Source: Paenibacillus fonticola DSM 21315
Lineage (GTDB): Bacteria > Bacillota > Bacilli > Paenibacillales > Paenibacillaceae
Length of the DNA stretch: 64,000 bases
Reading direction: 5' to 3'
Assembly (NCBI RefSeq): GCF_000381905.1
Contig: NZ_KB907257.1
Span: 1-64,000, forward strand
Part shown: piece by piece, positions 26,347-35,189 of the stretch
Numbering within the stretch: the first letter of the stretch is position 1
Layout of the letters: the number at the start of each line of letters is the position of its first letter
Translations under genes and position numbers: made by a program
Notes under the pieces: generated by a model
Told to the model about the DNA's origin: nothing
Seen by the model: only the letters and a program-made list of their open reading frames with translations
Database searches by the model: none

Positions 26347-26370
26347 CTAATTAGCTATAGCTAGTTATAG
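26347..26370. promoter_or_regulatory. Palindromic site between lysR and the MetE-like gene
   Basis: CTAATTAGCTATAGCTAGTTATAG contains the perfect palindrome TAGCTATAGCTA and extends as an imperfect inverted repeat. It lies just upstream of the MetE-like gene and 13 bases after the lysR stop, a plausible operator for that regulator. Confidence 0.5.
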
Positions 26371-26382
26371 TCTAAGCCTATA

Positions 26383-27294
26383 TCAACCATAATCTTTGGC
26401 TACAGATTCCTTGAGTGCCTCCACATAAGCGGCCCCCAGCTTCGAAAGCGGCATTTTCCGATGAGAAATCCAGCCTACATTGATCGTCTCGTCACAGTCC
26501 AGGGGGACAGGAATGATATCGCTGCCGTTCAAATCGGCGCTAAGCACCCCTGTGGATATCGTATAACCGTTAAGGCCGATCAGCAAATTAAACAAAGTCG
26601 CCCTGTCGTTGACCCGGATCATCTTTTTATGTGACAGCGTGCTGAGAATTTCCTCCGAGAAATGGAACGAGTTGTATTCGCCCTGATCGAAGCAGAGGAA
26701 CGGATAATCGTCGAGCTGATCCATAGTGACGGTGGGCTGCTTGGCAAGTGGATTTCTGGCGCTGATAAAAATATGCGGCCTCGCCACGAATAAGCTGGTG
26801 AACTGCAGTCCGGCATCGTCCAGCAGCCGGTTGATGACCTGTGCATTGAATTCGTTCAGATACAGGATGCCGATCTCGCTGTACATATGCTTGACATCCT
26901 CGATGACCTCGTAAGTCTTCGTTTCTCGCATCGCCAGCTCGTACTCGTCATGCCCGTACTCATTCACAAGCTGCACGAAGGCACTGACCGCAAAGGCGTA
27001 GTGCTGAGCCGAGACCGAGAAATGCTGCGGGGCGGGCTTGACGTTTAAATAACGGCTCTCCAGCAGCGCCGCCTGCTCGACGACCTGACGGGCATAGCTC
27101 AGAAATTCCGCGCCGTCCTTCGTCAGCACGATGCCTTTATTCGTCCGTTCAAAAATCGTAATTTGCAGCACCTCCTCCAAATCCTTGATCGCATTGGACA
27201 AGCTGGGCTGCGAGATGAACAAGCGCTTTGCCGCTTCATTCATGGACCCGCGGGTAGCTACCTCGATTACATATTTCAACTGCTGAAGGGTCAT
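26383..27294 (-). CDS. LysR-family transcriptional regulator
   Basis: A 303-residue LysR-type regulator. The N-terminal winged helix-turn-helix is clear: MTLQQLKYVIEVATRGSMNE, SQPSLSNAIKDLEEVL and FERTNKGIVLTKDG. A substrate-binding effector domain follows (about 90-295). It is transcribed towards the MetE-like gene, with a palindrome between them, so it probably controls that gene. The effector is unknown; sulfur or methionine metabolism would be a reasonable guess. Confidence 0.92.
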   Translation of the reverse strand: MTLQQLKYVIEVATRGSMNEAAKRLFISQPSLSNAIKDLEEVLQITIFERTNKGIVLTKDGAEFLSYARQVVEQAALLESRYLNVKPAPQHFSVSAQHYAFAVSAFVQLVNEYGHDEYELAMRETKTYEVIEDVKHMYSEIGILYLNEFNAQVINRLLDDAGLQFTSLFVARPHIFISARNPLAKQPTVTMDQLDDYPFLCFDQGEYNSFHFSEEILSTLSHKKMIRVNDRATLFNLLIGLNGYTISTGVLSADLNGSDIIPVPLDCDETINVGWISHRKMPLSKLGAAYVEALKESVAKDYG

Positions 27295-27334
27295 CCTTCA
27301 CGCCTCCTTTAACTGTGGTGAATATTGCATCTTT

Positions 27335-27363
27335 GCAACAAACCGACCAGTTATCCTGGTCGG
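27335..27363 (-). terminator. Terminator of the diguanylate cyclase gene
   Basis: CCGACCAG and CTGGTCGG flank a GATAA loop; on the minus strand TTTGTTGC follows. It separates the cyclase gene from lysR. Confidence 0.82.
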
Positions 27364-27426
27364 CTGTCTGCGTAATATTTTTTAATTGGCTGATACAATG
27401 GATCAAAATGGATTAAAGTATGATTA

Positions 27427-29004
27427 CTAAGCCTGTATGACATTGTGCGATTCGAAGGCGACGATCTGGTTGCGCCCGCGCTTCTTCGCTTCATATAAGG
27501 AGGAATCCGCCTTAGCCACAAGCGCATCGAGATCGGAGGCATGATCGGGATATGCAGCCACTCCCGCGGAGACCGTTACAATATCGCCGCATGGACTGAC
27601 TGTACTCTCCATCTTCGATCTCAGCCTCTCCGCGACCTGAACCGCATTATGCTGCGCTGTGCCCGGCAGCAGGATGACGAACTCTTCTCCGCCATAACGG
27701 CAGCATATATGATTTGGCTCTACGGATTCCGCCATCTGCATGGCCAGAAATTGCAGCACATGATCTCCAGCCGCATGGCCGTAGGTATCATTTACCCGCT
27801 TGAAATGATCGATATCCAGCATTATAAGTGAGAATGGCTTCTCTTCCTCCAGCCACTTCTTCACATGCTCTTCCATTCCGCGGCGATTCGTCAGTTTCGT
27901 TAGTGAATCGGTCCTCGATTGATGCGTGGAATAATTGATGCGATTATGAAGAAACGCGAGGCTGTGAACAAGCGCCTTCTTTAACTGAATGACCTCGTAA
28001 TACCAAGCTGGTATTTTTGCGATATACTTCGCCTGATTTTTCTCCGTACTGTTTTCGGTATAATAGGCCAGCTTATGCAGCGGCTGCGCTATTTTATTGG
28101 ATAGCCAGATGATGAAGATGAGCGAAACGAATAAGAACGGAAAGGAGGTGACGACCATCTTCTTCAGCATCTCCTTCGCAGGGATCAGTGTAAATTCCGT
28201 CTCCCGCTGCGAAACCACGCCCCAATCCGCCGTAGGAATATAACTGTATCCCGCCAGCATGTCCTTGTTCATCGTGTTGATGACGCGTTCGGCGCCCCCC
28301 TCCCCGTTCATCAGCTTCCTGACGACCGGATTCTCGTCGACGACGTCGTTGATGCGGCCTTGATCCTGATGGTATATGATACGTCCATCTCGGTCTACTA
28401 CATAAACATATGAACCGTCTTTATAGAAATGCTCCCCCAGAATTTCGTTAAGAATGTTCGTTTCCTTCAAATAAAGCGTACCGCCAACCATCCCCAAATA
28501 ATTGTGCTGCTGATCGAAAACTGGATAAGAGATAAAAATAATCAAACGCCCGGTGATCCCCGTATACGGCTTCGAAATGAGCGGCCTTTTTTCTTCAAGC
28601 GCTTCTTTACTGCCAGGCGAAGTCAGCATTCTGCCTTTAAGATCGAGCGATTGCGGAGATGTAGCCAATACTTTTCCGCTGGGATCGGTAATCACCACGG
28701 AATTGAATGTTCGCGTTTGCATTTTCAAACGATCCGCTTCCCTCAGCAGAGCCGCCTCGTCGTCCATGATCGTCGCGATTTCAACCGCGCTGACACTCAA
28801 GATTTGCAATGTCGTCTGAAGGAAGCCATCCGTCGTCTTCGCCAGCTTCTCCGCATACATCCGATTCGTCTCCAGCGTGTTGGCAATCAGCGTCTGCTTA
28901 TTCGTGTCATAACCGCTTAGCAAGCTGCTAATCAGCGTTAAGATAAAAGATAATAGAGCTACACAAACAATTAAATACCGCAGCGACAGTTTCATTCTTT
29001 TCAT
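27427..29004 (-). CDS. Membrane-bound diguanylate cyclase with extracellular Cache domain
   Basis: A 525-residue sensor enzyme: N-terminal helix (about 10-30), extracellular Cache-type domain (about 35-275, with VVITDPSGKVLATSP and GSYVYVVDRDGRIIYH), second helix (about 285-305), a short linker and a GGDEF domain (about 365-520). The active-site motif is RYGGEEF, a functional variant, with LDIDHFKRVNDTYGH upstream. The allosteric RxxD I-site is absent: the aligned positions are Glu and His. It should make c-di-GMP from GTP. A c-di-GMP riboswitch lies about 10 kb away. ATG 29004 follows GGGAGAC. Confidence 0.93.
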   Translation of the reverse strand: MKRMKLSLRYLIVCVALLSFILTLISSLLSGYDTNKQTLIANTLETNRMYAEKLAKTTDGFLQTTLQILSVSAVEIATIMDDEAALLREADRLKMQTRTFNSVVITDPSGKVLATSPQSLDLKGRMLTSPGSKEALEEKRPLISKPYTGITGRLIIFISYPVFDQQHNYLGMVGGTLYLKETNILNEILGEHFYKDGSYVYVVDRDGRIIYHQDQGRINDVVDENPVVRKLMNGEGGAERVINTMNKDMLAGYSYIPTADWGVVSQRETEFTLIPAKEMLKKMVVTSFPFLFVSLIFIIWLSNKIAQPLHKLAYYTENSTEKNQAKYIAKIPAWYYEVIQLKKALVHSLAFLHNRINYSTHQSRTDSLTKLTNRRGMEEHVKKWLEEEKPFSLIMLDIDHFKRVNDTYGHAAGDHVLQFLAMQMAESVEPNHICCRYGGEEFVILLPGTAQHNAVQVAERLRSKMESTVSPCGDIVTVSAGVAAYPDHASDLDALVAKADSSLYEAKKRGRNQIVAFESHNVIQA

Positions 29005-29197
29005 TCAAGTCTCCCATTTCAACTGATGTAGGCAAAAAGAATGCAGCTCTATTTTTATGAAAAACAGAGGGAATTCTTTGTTACGTAAACACTCAAAAAT
29101 TTATCTAATCCGTTGAATTCTATCATATTTACGAGTGGTTTTAAACAATGATTTTAGATAGGCCGCCGCCGCACGCCAGAAGGTATCCTAGTAATAT

Positions 29198-29236
29198 TTA
29201 AAAAATCCTCCCCTGCTAGGAAAATACAGGAAAGGA
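29198..29236 (-). terminator. Terminator of the carbamoyl-transfer operon
   Basis: On the minus strand TCCTTTCCTG and CAGGGGAGGA form a stem with G-U pairs, followed by T6. It lies about 35 bases after the deaminase stop at 29270. Confidence 0.75.
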
Positions 29237-29269
29237 CTGGAAAATTAAATTGGGATATATGTTTTTTAA

Positions 29270-29731
29270 TTACTTATTCTCTTGCAGTTTATGGAAGTGC
29301 TCGAATAAGTTGTCGCAATCTTCACGAGCCGGCACCTTCACCATATTCAGAACGCTTTTATCTTTGCCTGTCAAATAATTGCGCAGATGCATGTCGCTGA
29401 AGCCGTGCTTGTCCGCATCTTCGGCCGTGTTGCAATAGTACACCTCTTTGATGCCCGACCAAATAATTGCGGATACACACATTGGACAAGGCTCGCAGGT
29501 CGCATAAATGACGCAGTCGGACAGATCCATCGTACCCAGCGTTTTGCAGGCTTCTCTGATCGCGACCATTTCCGCATGCTGCGAAGGGTCGGTATCGGCC
29601 ATCATGCGGTTGCTGCACACGGCGATAATCTCATCGCCGCGCACGACGGTAGCGCCGAAAGGTCCCCCGATGTTGTTGTCCATGCCCTCGATGGTTTTGT
29701 CTGCTGCTAGCTTCATGTAATCCATGTTCAT
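29270..29731 (-). CDS. Nucleobase/nucleoside deaminase of the GuaD type
   Basis: A 153-residue zinc deaminase of the cytidine/deoxycytidylate deaminase superfamily. The zinc site is formed by HAE in DPSQHAEMVAIREA and PCxxC in CEPCPMCVSAI. Overall it is closest to B. subtilis guanine deaminase GuaD (shared GGPFGA and DPxxHAE blocks), so guanine to xanthine is possible, but small deaminases of this type also act on other rings. It is the last gene of a seven-gene operon; a deaminase beside an NCS1 permease suggests that the operon takes in and opens a nitrogen heterocycle. Confidence 0.88.
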   Translation of the reverse strand: MNMDYMKLAADKTIEGMDNNIGGPFGATVVRGDEIIAVCSNRMMADTDPSQHAEMVAIREACKTLGTMDLSDCVIYATCEPCPMCVSAIIWSGIKEVYYCNTAEDADKHGFSDMHLRNYLTGKDKSVLNMVKVPAREDCDNLFEHFHKLQENK

Positions 29732-29745
29732 ACATCCTCTCCAAG

Positions 29746-30696
29746 TTATTTTACGATATGCGTGCCGGCTTCATTATTGATCGCGGCCTTCAGGCTTTCT
29801 GGATTGGTGATGATGACTCTGGAGCCGCTTTGCTCCAGGAAGCTTAGGCTGGCCTCAATTTTCGGCAGCATACTGCCTTTAGGAAAATGATCCTCAAGCA
29901 CATATTGCTTCGTTTCGGCGACCGTAATTTCATCCAGCGCTTGCTGATTGGGTTTGCCGAAATGAATGAATACCTTTGGAACTCCTGTCGTAATGACCAG
30001 CGTTTCTGCTTTGATTTGCTCAGCAAGCAGGCTCGTTGCCAAATCTTTGTCGATCACCGCATCGATCCCTTCATACGTCTGCTCGCTCGTCTTGACGACA
30101 GGTATTCCGCCGCCGCCAACAGCGACAACAACGTATCCGGCTTCGATCAGCGATTTAATGGCCTCTTTCTCAATAATATCGATCGGATTCGGCGATGGAA
30201 CTACACGTCTGTATCCGCGGCCCGAATCTTCAACAAATACCCATTCCGGATGCTCCTGCTTCAATTCCTCCGCTTGCTCCAATGTAAAGAAGGAACCGAC
30301 CGGCTTACTCGGATTGTGGAAATTCGGGTCATCGCTGTTCACTTCGACTTGCGTAATGACCGTGGCAACCTTCTGCTTCATCCCGCGGCGGATAAATTCA
30401 TTCGTTAACGCCTGCTGAATTTGGTAACCGATGCCGCCCTGGGTGTCCGCTACGCAATTGACCAGCGGAACGCCAGGCATGCCTGCTACTTTTTCCGCGA
30501 TTTCACTGCGGCGAAGGGTAAAGCCAACCTGCGGACCATTCCCATGCGTAACGACGACTTCACAACCTTCTTCTACCATATCTGCAATGTTGGCGGCAAT
30601 TCCACATACAGCCTCATATTGATCCTGAATCGTATCGTGTTCGTTTCCTTTAACGAGCGAATTGCCGCCAATCGCTACTACTACCAATTTTCCCAC
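29746..30696 (-). CDS. arcC: Carbamate kinase
   Basis: A 316-residue amino acid kinase-fold enzyme. VVAIGGNSL at the start, VVTHGNGPQVG near 50, RRVVPSPNPIDI and VVAVGGGGIPV are standard carbamate kinase blocks. It would use carbamoyl phosphate and ADP to make ATP, ammonia and CO2, the energy-conserving last step of the operon. Start is GTG after GGGAGG. No arginine deiminase genes lie nearby; the neighbours FdrA, DUF1116 and DUF2877 point to a catabolic enzyme of the E. coli AllK (YbcF) type. Confidence 0.95.
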   Translation of the reverse strand: MGKLVVVAIGGNSLVKGNEHDTIQDQYEAVCGIAANIADMVEEGCEVVVTHGNGPQVGFTLRRSEIAEKVAGMPGVPLVNCVADTQGGIGYQIQQALTNEFIRRGMKQKVATVITQVEVNSDDPNFHNPSKPVGSFFTLEQAEELKQEHPEWVFVEDSGRGYRRVVPSPNPIDIIEKEAIKSLIEAGYVVVAVGGGGIPVVKTSEQTYEGIDAVIDKDLATSLLAEQIKAETLVITTGVPKVFIHFGKPNQQALDEITVAETKQYVLEDHFPKGSMLPKIEASLSFLEQSGSRVIITNPESLKAAINNEAGTHIVK

Positions 30697-30711
30697 AATA
30701 ATCCTCCCAAA

Positions 30712-32175
30712 TTACTTAGCTGCCTGTGTCTTCTCGTTTGTTTGCTTATAGAGTAAAGTGTAGAGTACAAACGAAATTATCAGCCCGCTGAAGAATGCAA
30801 AATCTTTTAATGTAACTAACAATGGAACATTCGTAAATACCACGCCGGACATTGGAATCAGGAAGCTGATGATCAGGACGATAACCGCAATGCGGTTGTA
30901 GCCGCCTGTATAACCTCCATCATCACCCGGTTTCACGTAAATTTGCGACATTTCAAGGCGTTTCTTGTGCTGAATATAGAAGCTGGCTAACATAATGCCA
31001 GCGATCGGTCCGTACATGGAGCCGATAAAGCTGTAGAACAAATACAATGTTGTCGTGCTGGATACGAGCTTCCAAGGCAGGATAAGCGTACCGATAACCG
31101 CCGTTAAAATCCCGGCTGTTTTTACGTTGAAAGTTTTAGGAAACAGCGCGGTCATTTGCAGACCTGCCGGCATCAGATTTCCGAATACGACGAAGGCGGT
31201 CGCCCCTACGTTAAGGGCCAGCAGCAAAACTACGACGGAGAACGTGTTGTTGATTTTGCCGATCGCATCGACGATATTAAAGATCGGTTCGCCAAAAGCA
31301 ATTTCCGTTCCTACGATCAAAGCGATACAAGTAATCGCAAACAGGATATAGGACAGAATAAACCCGATCGGCAGCCCCCACATCGGCGCTTTGATGTTCT
31401 TAGCCCGCTGTGTGTAGTCGGAAATGTTCACGATCGGACCAGCCCAGTTGGATACGAGCGCACTGACGCAAGCGATGAATACGAGCGGGCTGGACATCGG
31501 TGTCGAAGGAACATATTGCATAATCGGACCTATGCCGCCAGCGATATTGATCGCCCAGATCGCCGCACCGATAATGAATACATAAACGATCGGCGAAGAA
31601 TATTTACTGAACGTGCCGAGAATTTTCATACCGGATAGAAACAGCAATACAGTAACCACCCATAGTATGATATACGACAGCATCGTCGGAAAGTCCAGAC
31701 CCAAGATATTAAAGCCGCCGCCCCAGGACATATAATCCGGAAATATTCTGGTGAAAATAACGTTGAACGATTGTGCGCCAACGACCGTCGTCGTTCCGAA
31801 GAAGACGAGACCGGATATGAGCCCCCGGCACAAGGCCGGAATGATAGAACCCTTAACCCCGAAGGAATCCCGCAGCAGCATGGCAAAGGGAAGGCCATAT
31901 TTTGCTGCGGAATATCCGTTCAGGGCATATCCCGCTGCCACGATCGCGGCGGACAGCATGACAGCGAGAAACACCTGAGTCACATTTAGTCCGAGGATGA
32001 AAAAACCGGCTACGGTCATATAGGACATAATGTTGTGGACAGGCCCCATCCAAACGGTGATGTAGTTGAAAATTCCCCAGTCGCGCTTTTCCGCTGGAAT
32101 CGGCAAAATGTCTTCCGCATACCCATACGATTTATATTGCTCATACTCGGCATTTGCTTTGACTTCCATCTTCAT
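30712..32175 (-). CDS. NCS1-family nucleobase/allantoin-type permease
   Basis: A 487-residue transporter with about twelve helices, of the nucleobase:cation symporter-1 family (PucI, CodB and Mhp1 relatives). RDWGIFNYITVWMGPVHNI near residue 30 corresponds to the family's first-helix substrate region, and NWAGPIVNISDYTQRAKN to the central motif. Substrates in the family include allantoin, cytosine, uracil and hydantoins. It sits between the DUF1116 and carbamate kinase genes, so it probably imports the compound that the operon degrades. Confidence 0.9.
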   Translation of the reverse strand: MKMEVKANAEYEQYKSYGYAEDILPIPAEKRDWGIFNYITVWMGPVHNIMSYMTVAGFFILGLNVTQVFLAVMLSAAIVAAGYALNGYSAAKYGLPFAMLLRDSFGVKGSIIPALCRGLISGLVFFGTTTVVGAQSFNVIFTRIFPDYMSWGGGFNILGLDFPTMLSYIILWVVTVLLFLSGMKILGTFSKYSSPIVYVFIIGAAIWAINIAGGIGPIMQYVPSTPMSSPLVFIACVSALVSNWAGPIVNISDYTQRAKNIKAPMWGLPIGFILSYILFAITCIALIVGTEIAFGEPIFNIVDAIGKINNTFSVVVLLLALNVGATAFVVFGNLMPAGLQMTALFPKTFNVKTAGILTAVIGTLILPWKLVSSTTTLYLFYSFIGSMYGPIAGIMLASFYIQHKKRLEMSQIYVKPGDDGGYTGGYNRIAVIVLIISFLIPMSGVVFTNVPLLVTLKDFAFFSGLIISFVLYTLLYKQTNEKTQAAK

Positions 32176-32209
32176 TCCCCTATCTCCCTTATCTTAGGGT
32201 AGAAATCTG

Positions 32210-33634
32210 TTAGCTGATGTTCTCGCTGAGAGCGAGCAGTGCCTTTTCAAAGCAATCGACTGGCGGATGCGTTATACCTGCCCCAATCATACCTATGCCC
32301 GCTTCTTTGTGCGCAATCGCGGTATTGATGATTGGCAGAATACCGGTTTGTACCACTTTGCGCATATCGATCCCTGTTGCGATGCCTTGGAAGTTCAACA
32401 TCGGGATCGTGACGTTCGGGTTTTCCGTTGTCGTAATTTCCTTCATTTTGACCGAATAGCCGATTGCTTCGTCGACGGTGCCGCCAACGAGAGCAACGAT
32501 AGCCGGTGCGGTAGCCATGGCGAAGCCGCCGATGCCGTACGTTTCTGTAATCGCGCTGTCACCGATATCGAGACCGGAATCCTCCGGCTTGTATCCGGCA
32601 AACATTGGACCTACTACCTTTTGCGCCGGGCCGGTGAACCAGGTATTGCCGGCCATGCCGCTGACGCGGATGCCGAATTCAACGCCGTTGCGCGCCATTG
32701 TTGTGACGATTGTACTGTTCTCGATGCCGTGTGCGGCGTCCAGCGCGCATTTGCACAGCGCCATCCACGTTGGGCCGGAGAAGTAATCGCTGCTTGCTAC
32801 GAAATTAAATACTTCGCGTTTCTGCTCTTTCGTGTAATCTGTTTCCAGAATAAACGGCGTAAGCGCTTGGATGAGCAGGCTTGTTCCCGCATTGTTCCGG
32901 TTATGGCACTCATCCCCCATATGCAGAGCTTGGGCGAGCATCAGGCGAAGATCGATGCCGTTCGACAGTTTCATGGCATCCCTCAGCATCGGGCCGAGCA
33001 CGTCGCGCATCCAGTTGAGGCGCTGGATAACGCTCTCATCGTTTGCGCCCATGCGTAAAATTTTGGACATTTGCTCACTAAGGTTTGTATAAGCAATGTT
33101 ACCGTAAGTTTTGTTCTCTACAATGTGCATGAACATCGAAGGAGATGTTATGCCGGCCATCGAACCGACACAGTTATGCTCATGGCACGGGGAGAATGTA
33201 ATTTGGCCGGATGCCGCTACCTCGGCTGCTTCCTCCAGGTCTTTCGCCAAGCCTTCAAAGACAAGCGCCCCTGTTACCGCCCCTTTCATCGCTCCGTTCA
33301 TGCGCTCCCACGTAATTGGCGGTCCGGCATGCAGAATCGTCGTTTTGGTCATCCCGGGCACAACGTTGATCGCCTGATCGAAACCGATCAGTACAGGCTG
33401 CGAGTTGATAATGCGTTCCACCGCCTTTTTGTTCGCGGCTTCAATTTTTTCCAATATTTCCGGTTTGTCTAATTTATCAAGCGCTTTAATCAGTTCCGGC
33501 TTGCCCCCGCCTGGCGGCTGCCAGTCCAAATGCGTTACGTTGGCTTTCTGCTGTTTCATATCATCTTTGAAATATTCGATGCCTACGTTAATGACATGAA
33601 GATCGCTTTGAAATAAATCGTTAATTCTACTCAT
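32210..33634 (-). CDS. DUF1116 protein, AllG/YlbE/YahG-like
   Basis: A protein of about 474 residues of the DUF1116 family. It contains HLDWQPPGGGKPELIKALDK, FSPCHEHNCVGSMAGITSPS and RVSGMAGNTWFTGPAQKV. In E. coli, AllG (YlbE) was reported as one of three subunits of oxamic transcarbamylase with AllF (FdrA) and AllH (YlbF). The likely start is ATG 33634, 8 bases after the fdrA stop, with AAAGGGG in the fdrA end; the frame is open to 33685. It is probably a subunit of a carbamoyltransferase whose substrate here is not established. Confidence 0.88.
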   Translation of the reverse strand: MSRINDLFQSDLHVINVGIEYFKDDMKQQKANVTHLDWQPPGGGKPELIKALDKLDKPEILEKIEAANKKAVERIINSQPVLIGFDQAINVVPGMTKTTILHAGPPITWERMNGAMKGAVTGALVFEGLAKDLEEAAEVAASGQITFSPCHEHNCVGSMAGITSPSMFMHIVENKTYGNIAYTNLSEQMSKILRMGANDESVIQRLNWMRDVLGPMLRDAMKLSNGIDLRLMLAQALHMGDECHNRNNAGTSLLIQALTPFILETDYTKEQKREVFNFVASSDYFSGPTWMALCKCALDAAHGIENSTIVTTMARNGVEFGIRVSGMAGNTWFTGPAQKVVGPMFAGYKPEDSGLDIGDSAITETYGIGGFAMATAPAIVALVGGTVDEAIGYSVKMKEITTTENPNVTIPMLNFQGIATGIDMRKVVQTGILPIINTAIAHKEAGIGMIGAGITHPPVDCFEKALLALSENIS

Positions 33635-33641
33635 CGCCTCG

Positions 33642-35186
33642 TTATTCCCCTTTCTCCACAAAGCCTCTGGCCAGAAGTCCCGCATTCGTACTGCTACTGG
33701 CGATCGTTACCCCGGCGGATTCGAGCTTGGCGACTTGGCCGGCAAAATTTTGATTGTCCGATTCTGTACCAAGTACGTAGCCCAAAATTTCCAAATGTCT
33801 GCCTTCCTTCGCCGCTTCTTCCTTCGCTTTCACGATCGCAGGCAGCGTAACGCCAACCGGATCTTCATGGGAGCCGAAGCCAAGAACAAAGTCCATGAGA
33901 ATAACGCCTACGGAAGGATCTTTCGCTTCCTGCAGAAATCTCGCGATGCGAGAAGATGGATCGATCATCGGATGCGGCTTGCCTTTTGTATATTCATCAT
34001 CGCCGAAGTCGATAAACGTATGCGCCTGGCTGACATTTATGTCTTTTACCCGGTATTCTTCGGTTTTGGGGATGTTGCTGTATACGTCATCGTATTTCTC
34101 CATAGCCAGATACATCGCTTCATCGCACAAAGTACCCCCGCAGAACAATCCGCGAATGTATTTTTGCTCCGGAGACAATTTGCCTTTGATCTCTTCGATC
34201 AGCGGAAGATTCAAGGCGCGTTTGTTAATTGTACTCTCGTCCGCCCCGGCAAGAACGACCGCTTTCAGCGCCGCTTCTTTGGTTGTCTTCGCGAAATGAC
34301 CGCCCGCTTTGATGACGGCTTCTTCAGACCCGCCGATGAAGCAGACGACGACAGGCTTTTTGCAATATTGAATTTCTGCAAGCACTTTCTCCTCGATGCT
34401 CTTGGCCGGCGGCTTGGAAATCAGGACGATCACCTTCGTCTCCTCATCATCATTGAGCGCTTTCATGCCATCCAGCATCATGATGCCGCCTACCTGCTCC
34501 GTCAGATCTCTGCCGCCTGTTCCAATCAGCTGCGACACCCCGCCGCCAAAGTCATGAATACGAACGCTCAGCTCCTGACTACCTGTTCCGGATGCGCCGA
34601 CGATTCCGATGTGCCCTTTTCTAACCTTATTAGCAAAACAAAGACCGACATTGCCAATAATAGCGGTCCCACAGTCCGGTCCCATCATGAGCAAGCCTTT
34701 CTCATGCGCCATCTTCTTCAGCTCAATCTCATCTTCAATGCTGACGTTGTCGCTGAACAGCATGACGTGCAGATCGTTTTCCAGCGCTTTGCGGGCTTCT
34801 CTGGCTGCGAATGCCCCATTAACGGAAATAACGGCCAAATTCGCATCGGGGATATTCTGCGCTGCAGAGTCAATCGTCGGGTATTTTATTTCACTCGTAC
34901 CTTTGGCCGAGGACTTCTGCGTAAACAATTTCTCGATTTCAGCATATGCATTCTCACTAAGCTCATCCGAAGCGGCTTTAACAACGATCATTAAATCGCC
35001 TGTATTTACAGCCTCGAGCTCAGGAGTAATTAATCCTACGTTTCTTAAAACCTCCTTATTCATCTCCGTGCCCATTGCGATAACTGCTTGTTCAACGCCT
35101 TCAATTTGGTTCGCTTTTGTTGACAAAGACATTAGCGATACCGAGTCGAAGTAAGTGTTCGGTTTGATTACTATTTTTGTTGACAT
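33642..35186 (-). CDS. fdrA: FdrA-family protein, AllF/YahF-like
   Basis: A 514-residue protein with the architecture of succinyl-CoA synthetase alpha-like FdrA. GHIGIVGASGTGSQELSVRI is the nucleotide or CoA loop, MMGPDCGTAIIG precedes it and MDFVLGFGSHEDP lies near the C-terminus. E. coli FdrA (AllF) was reported as a subunit of oxamic transcarbamylase. It has GGAGG six bases before ATG. The surrounding DUF2877 and DUF1116 genes supply the other two subunits. Confidence 0.92.
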   Translation of the reverse strand: MSTKIVIKPNTYFDSVSLMSLSTKANQIEGVEQAVIAMGTEMNKEVLRNVGLITPELEAVNTGDLMIVVKAASDELSENAYAEIEKLFTQKSSAKGTSEIKYPTIDSAAQNIPDANLAVISVNGAFAAREARKALENDLHVMLFSDNVSIEDEIELKKMAHEKGLLMMGPDCGTAIIGNVGLCFANKVRKGHIGIVGASGTGSQELSVRIHDFGGGVSQLIGTGGRDLTEQVGGIMMLDGMKALNDDEETKVIVLISKPPAKSIEEKVLAEIQYCKKPVVVCFIGGSEEAVIKAGGHFAKTTKEAALKAVVLAGADESTINKRALNLPLIEEIKGKLSPEQKYIRGLFCGGTLCDEAMYLAMEKYDDVYSNIPKTEEYRVKDINVSQAHTFIDFGDDEYTKGKPHPMIDPSSRIARFLQEAKDPSVGVILMDFVLGFGSHEDPVGVTLPAIVKAKEEAAKEGRHLEILGYVLGTESDNQNFAGQVAKLESAGVTIASSSTNAGLLARGFVEKGE

Positions 35187-35189
35187 ACC

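Noticed and set aside
26267-26400. Possible SAM (S-box) riboswitch before the MetE-like gene
   Set aside because: The gap to lysR is too short and lacks S-box signatures.
33735-34994. 419-codon plus-strand frame opposite fdrA
   Set aside because: Despite its length, composition is unlike a real protein (rich in Arg, His and Phe) and the opposite strand encodes a well-conserved FdrA.
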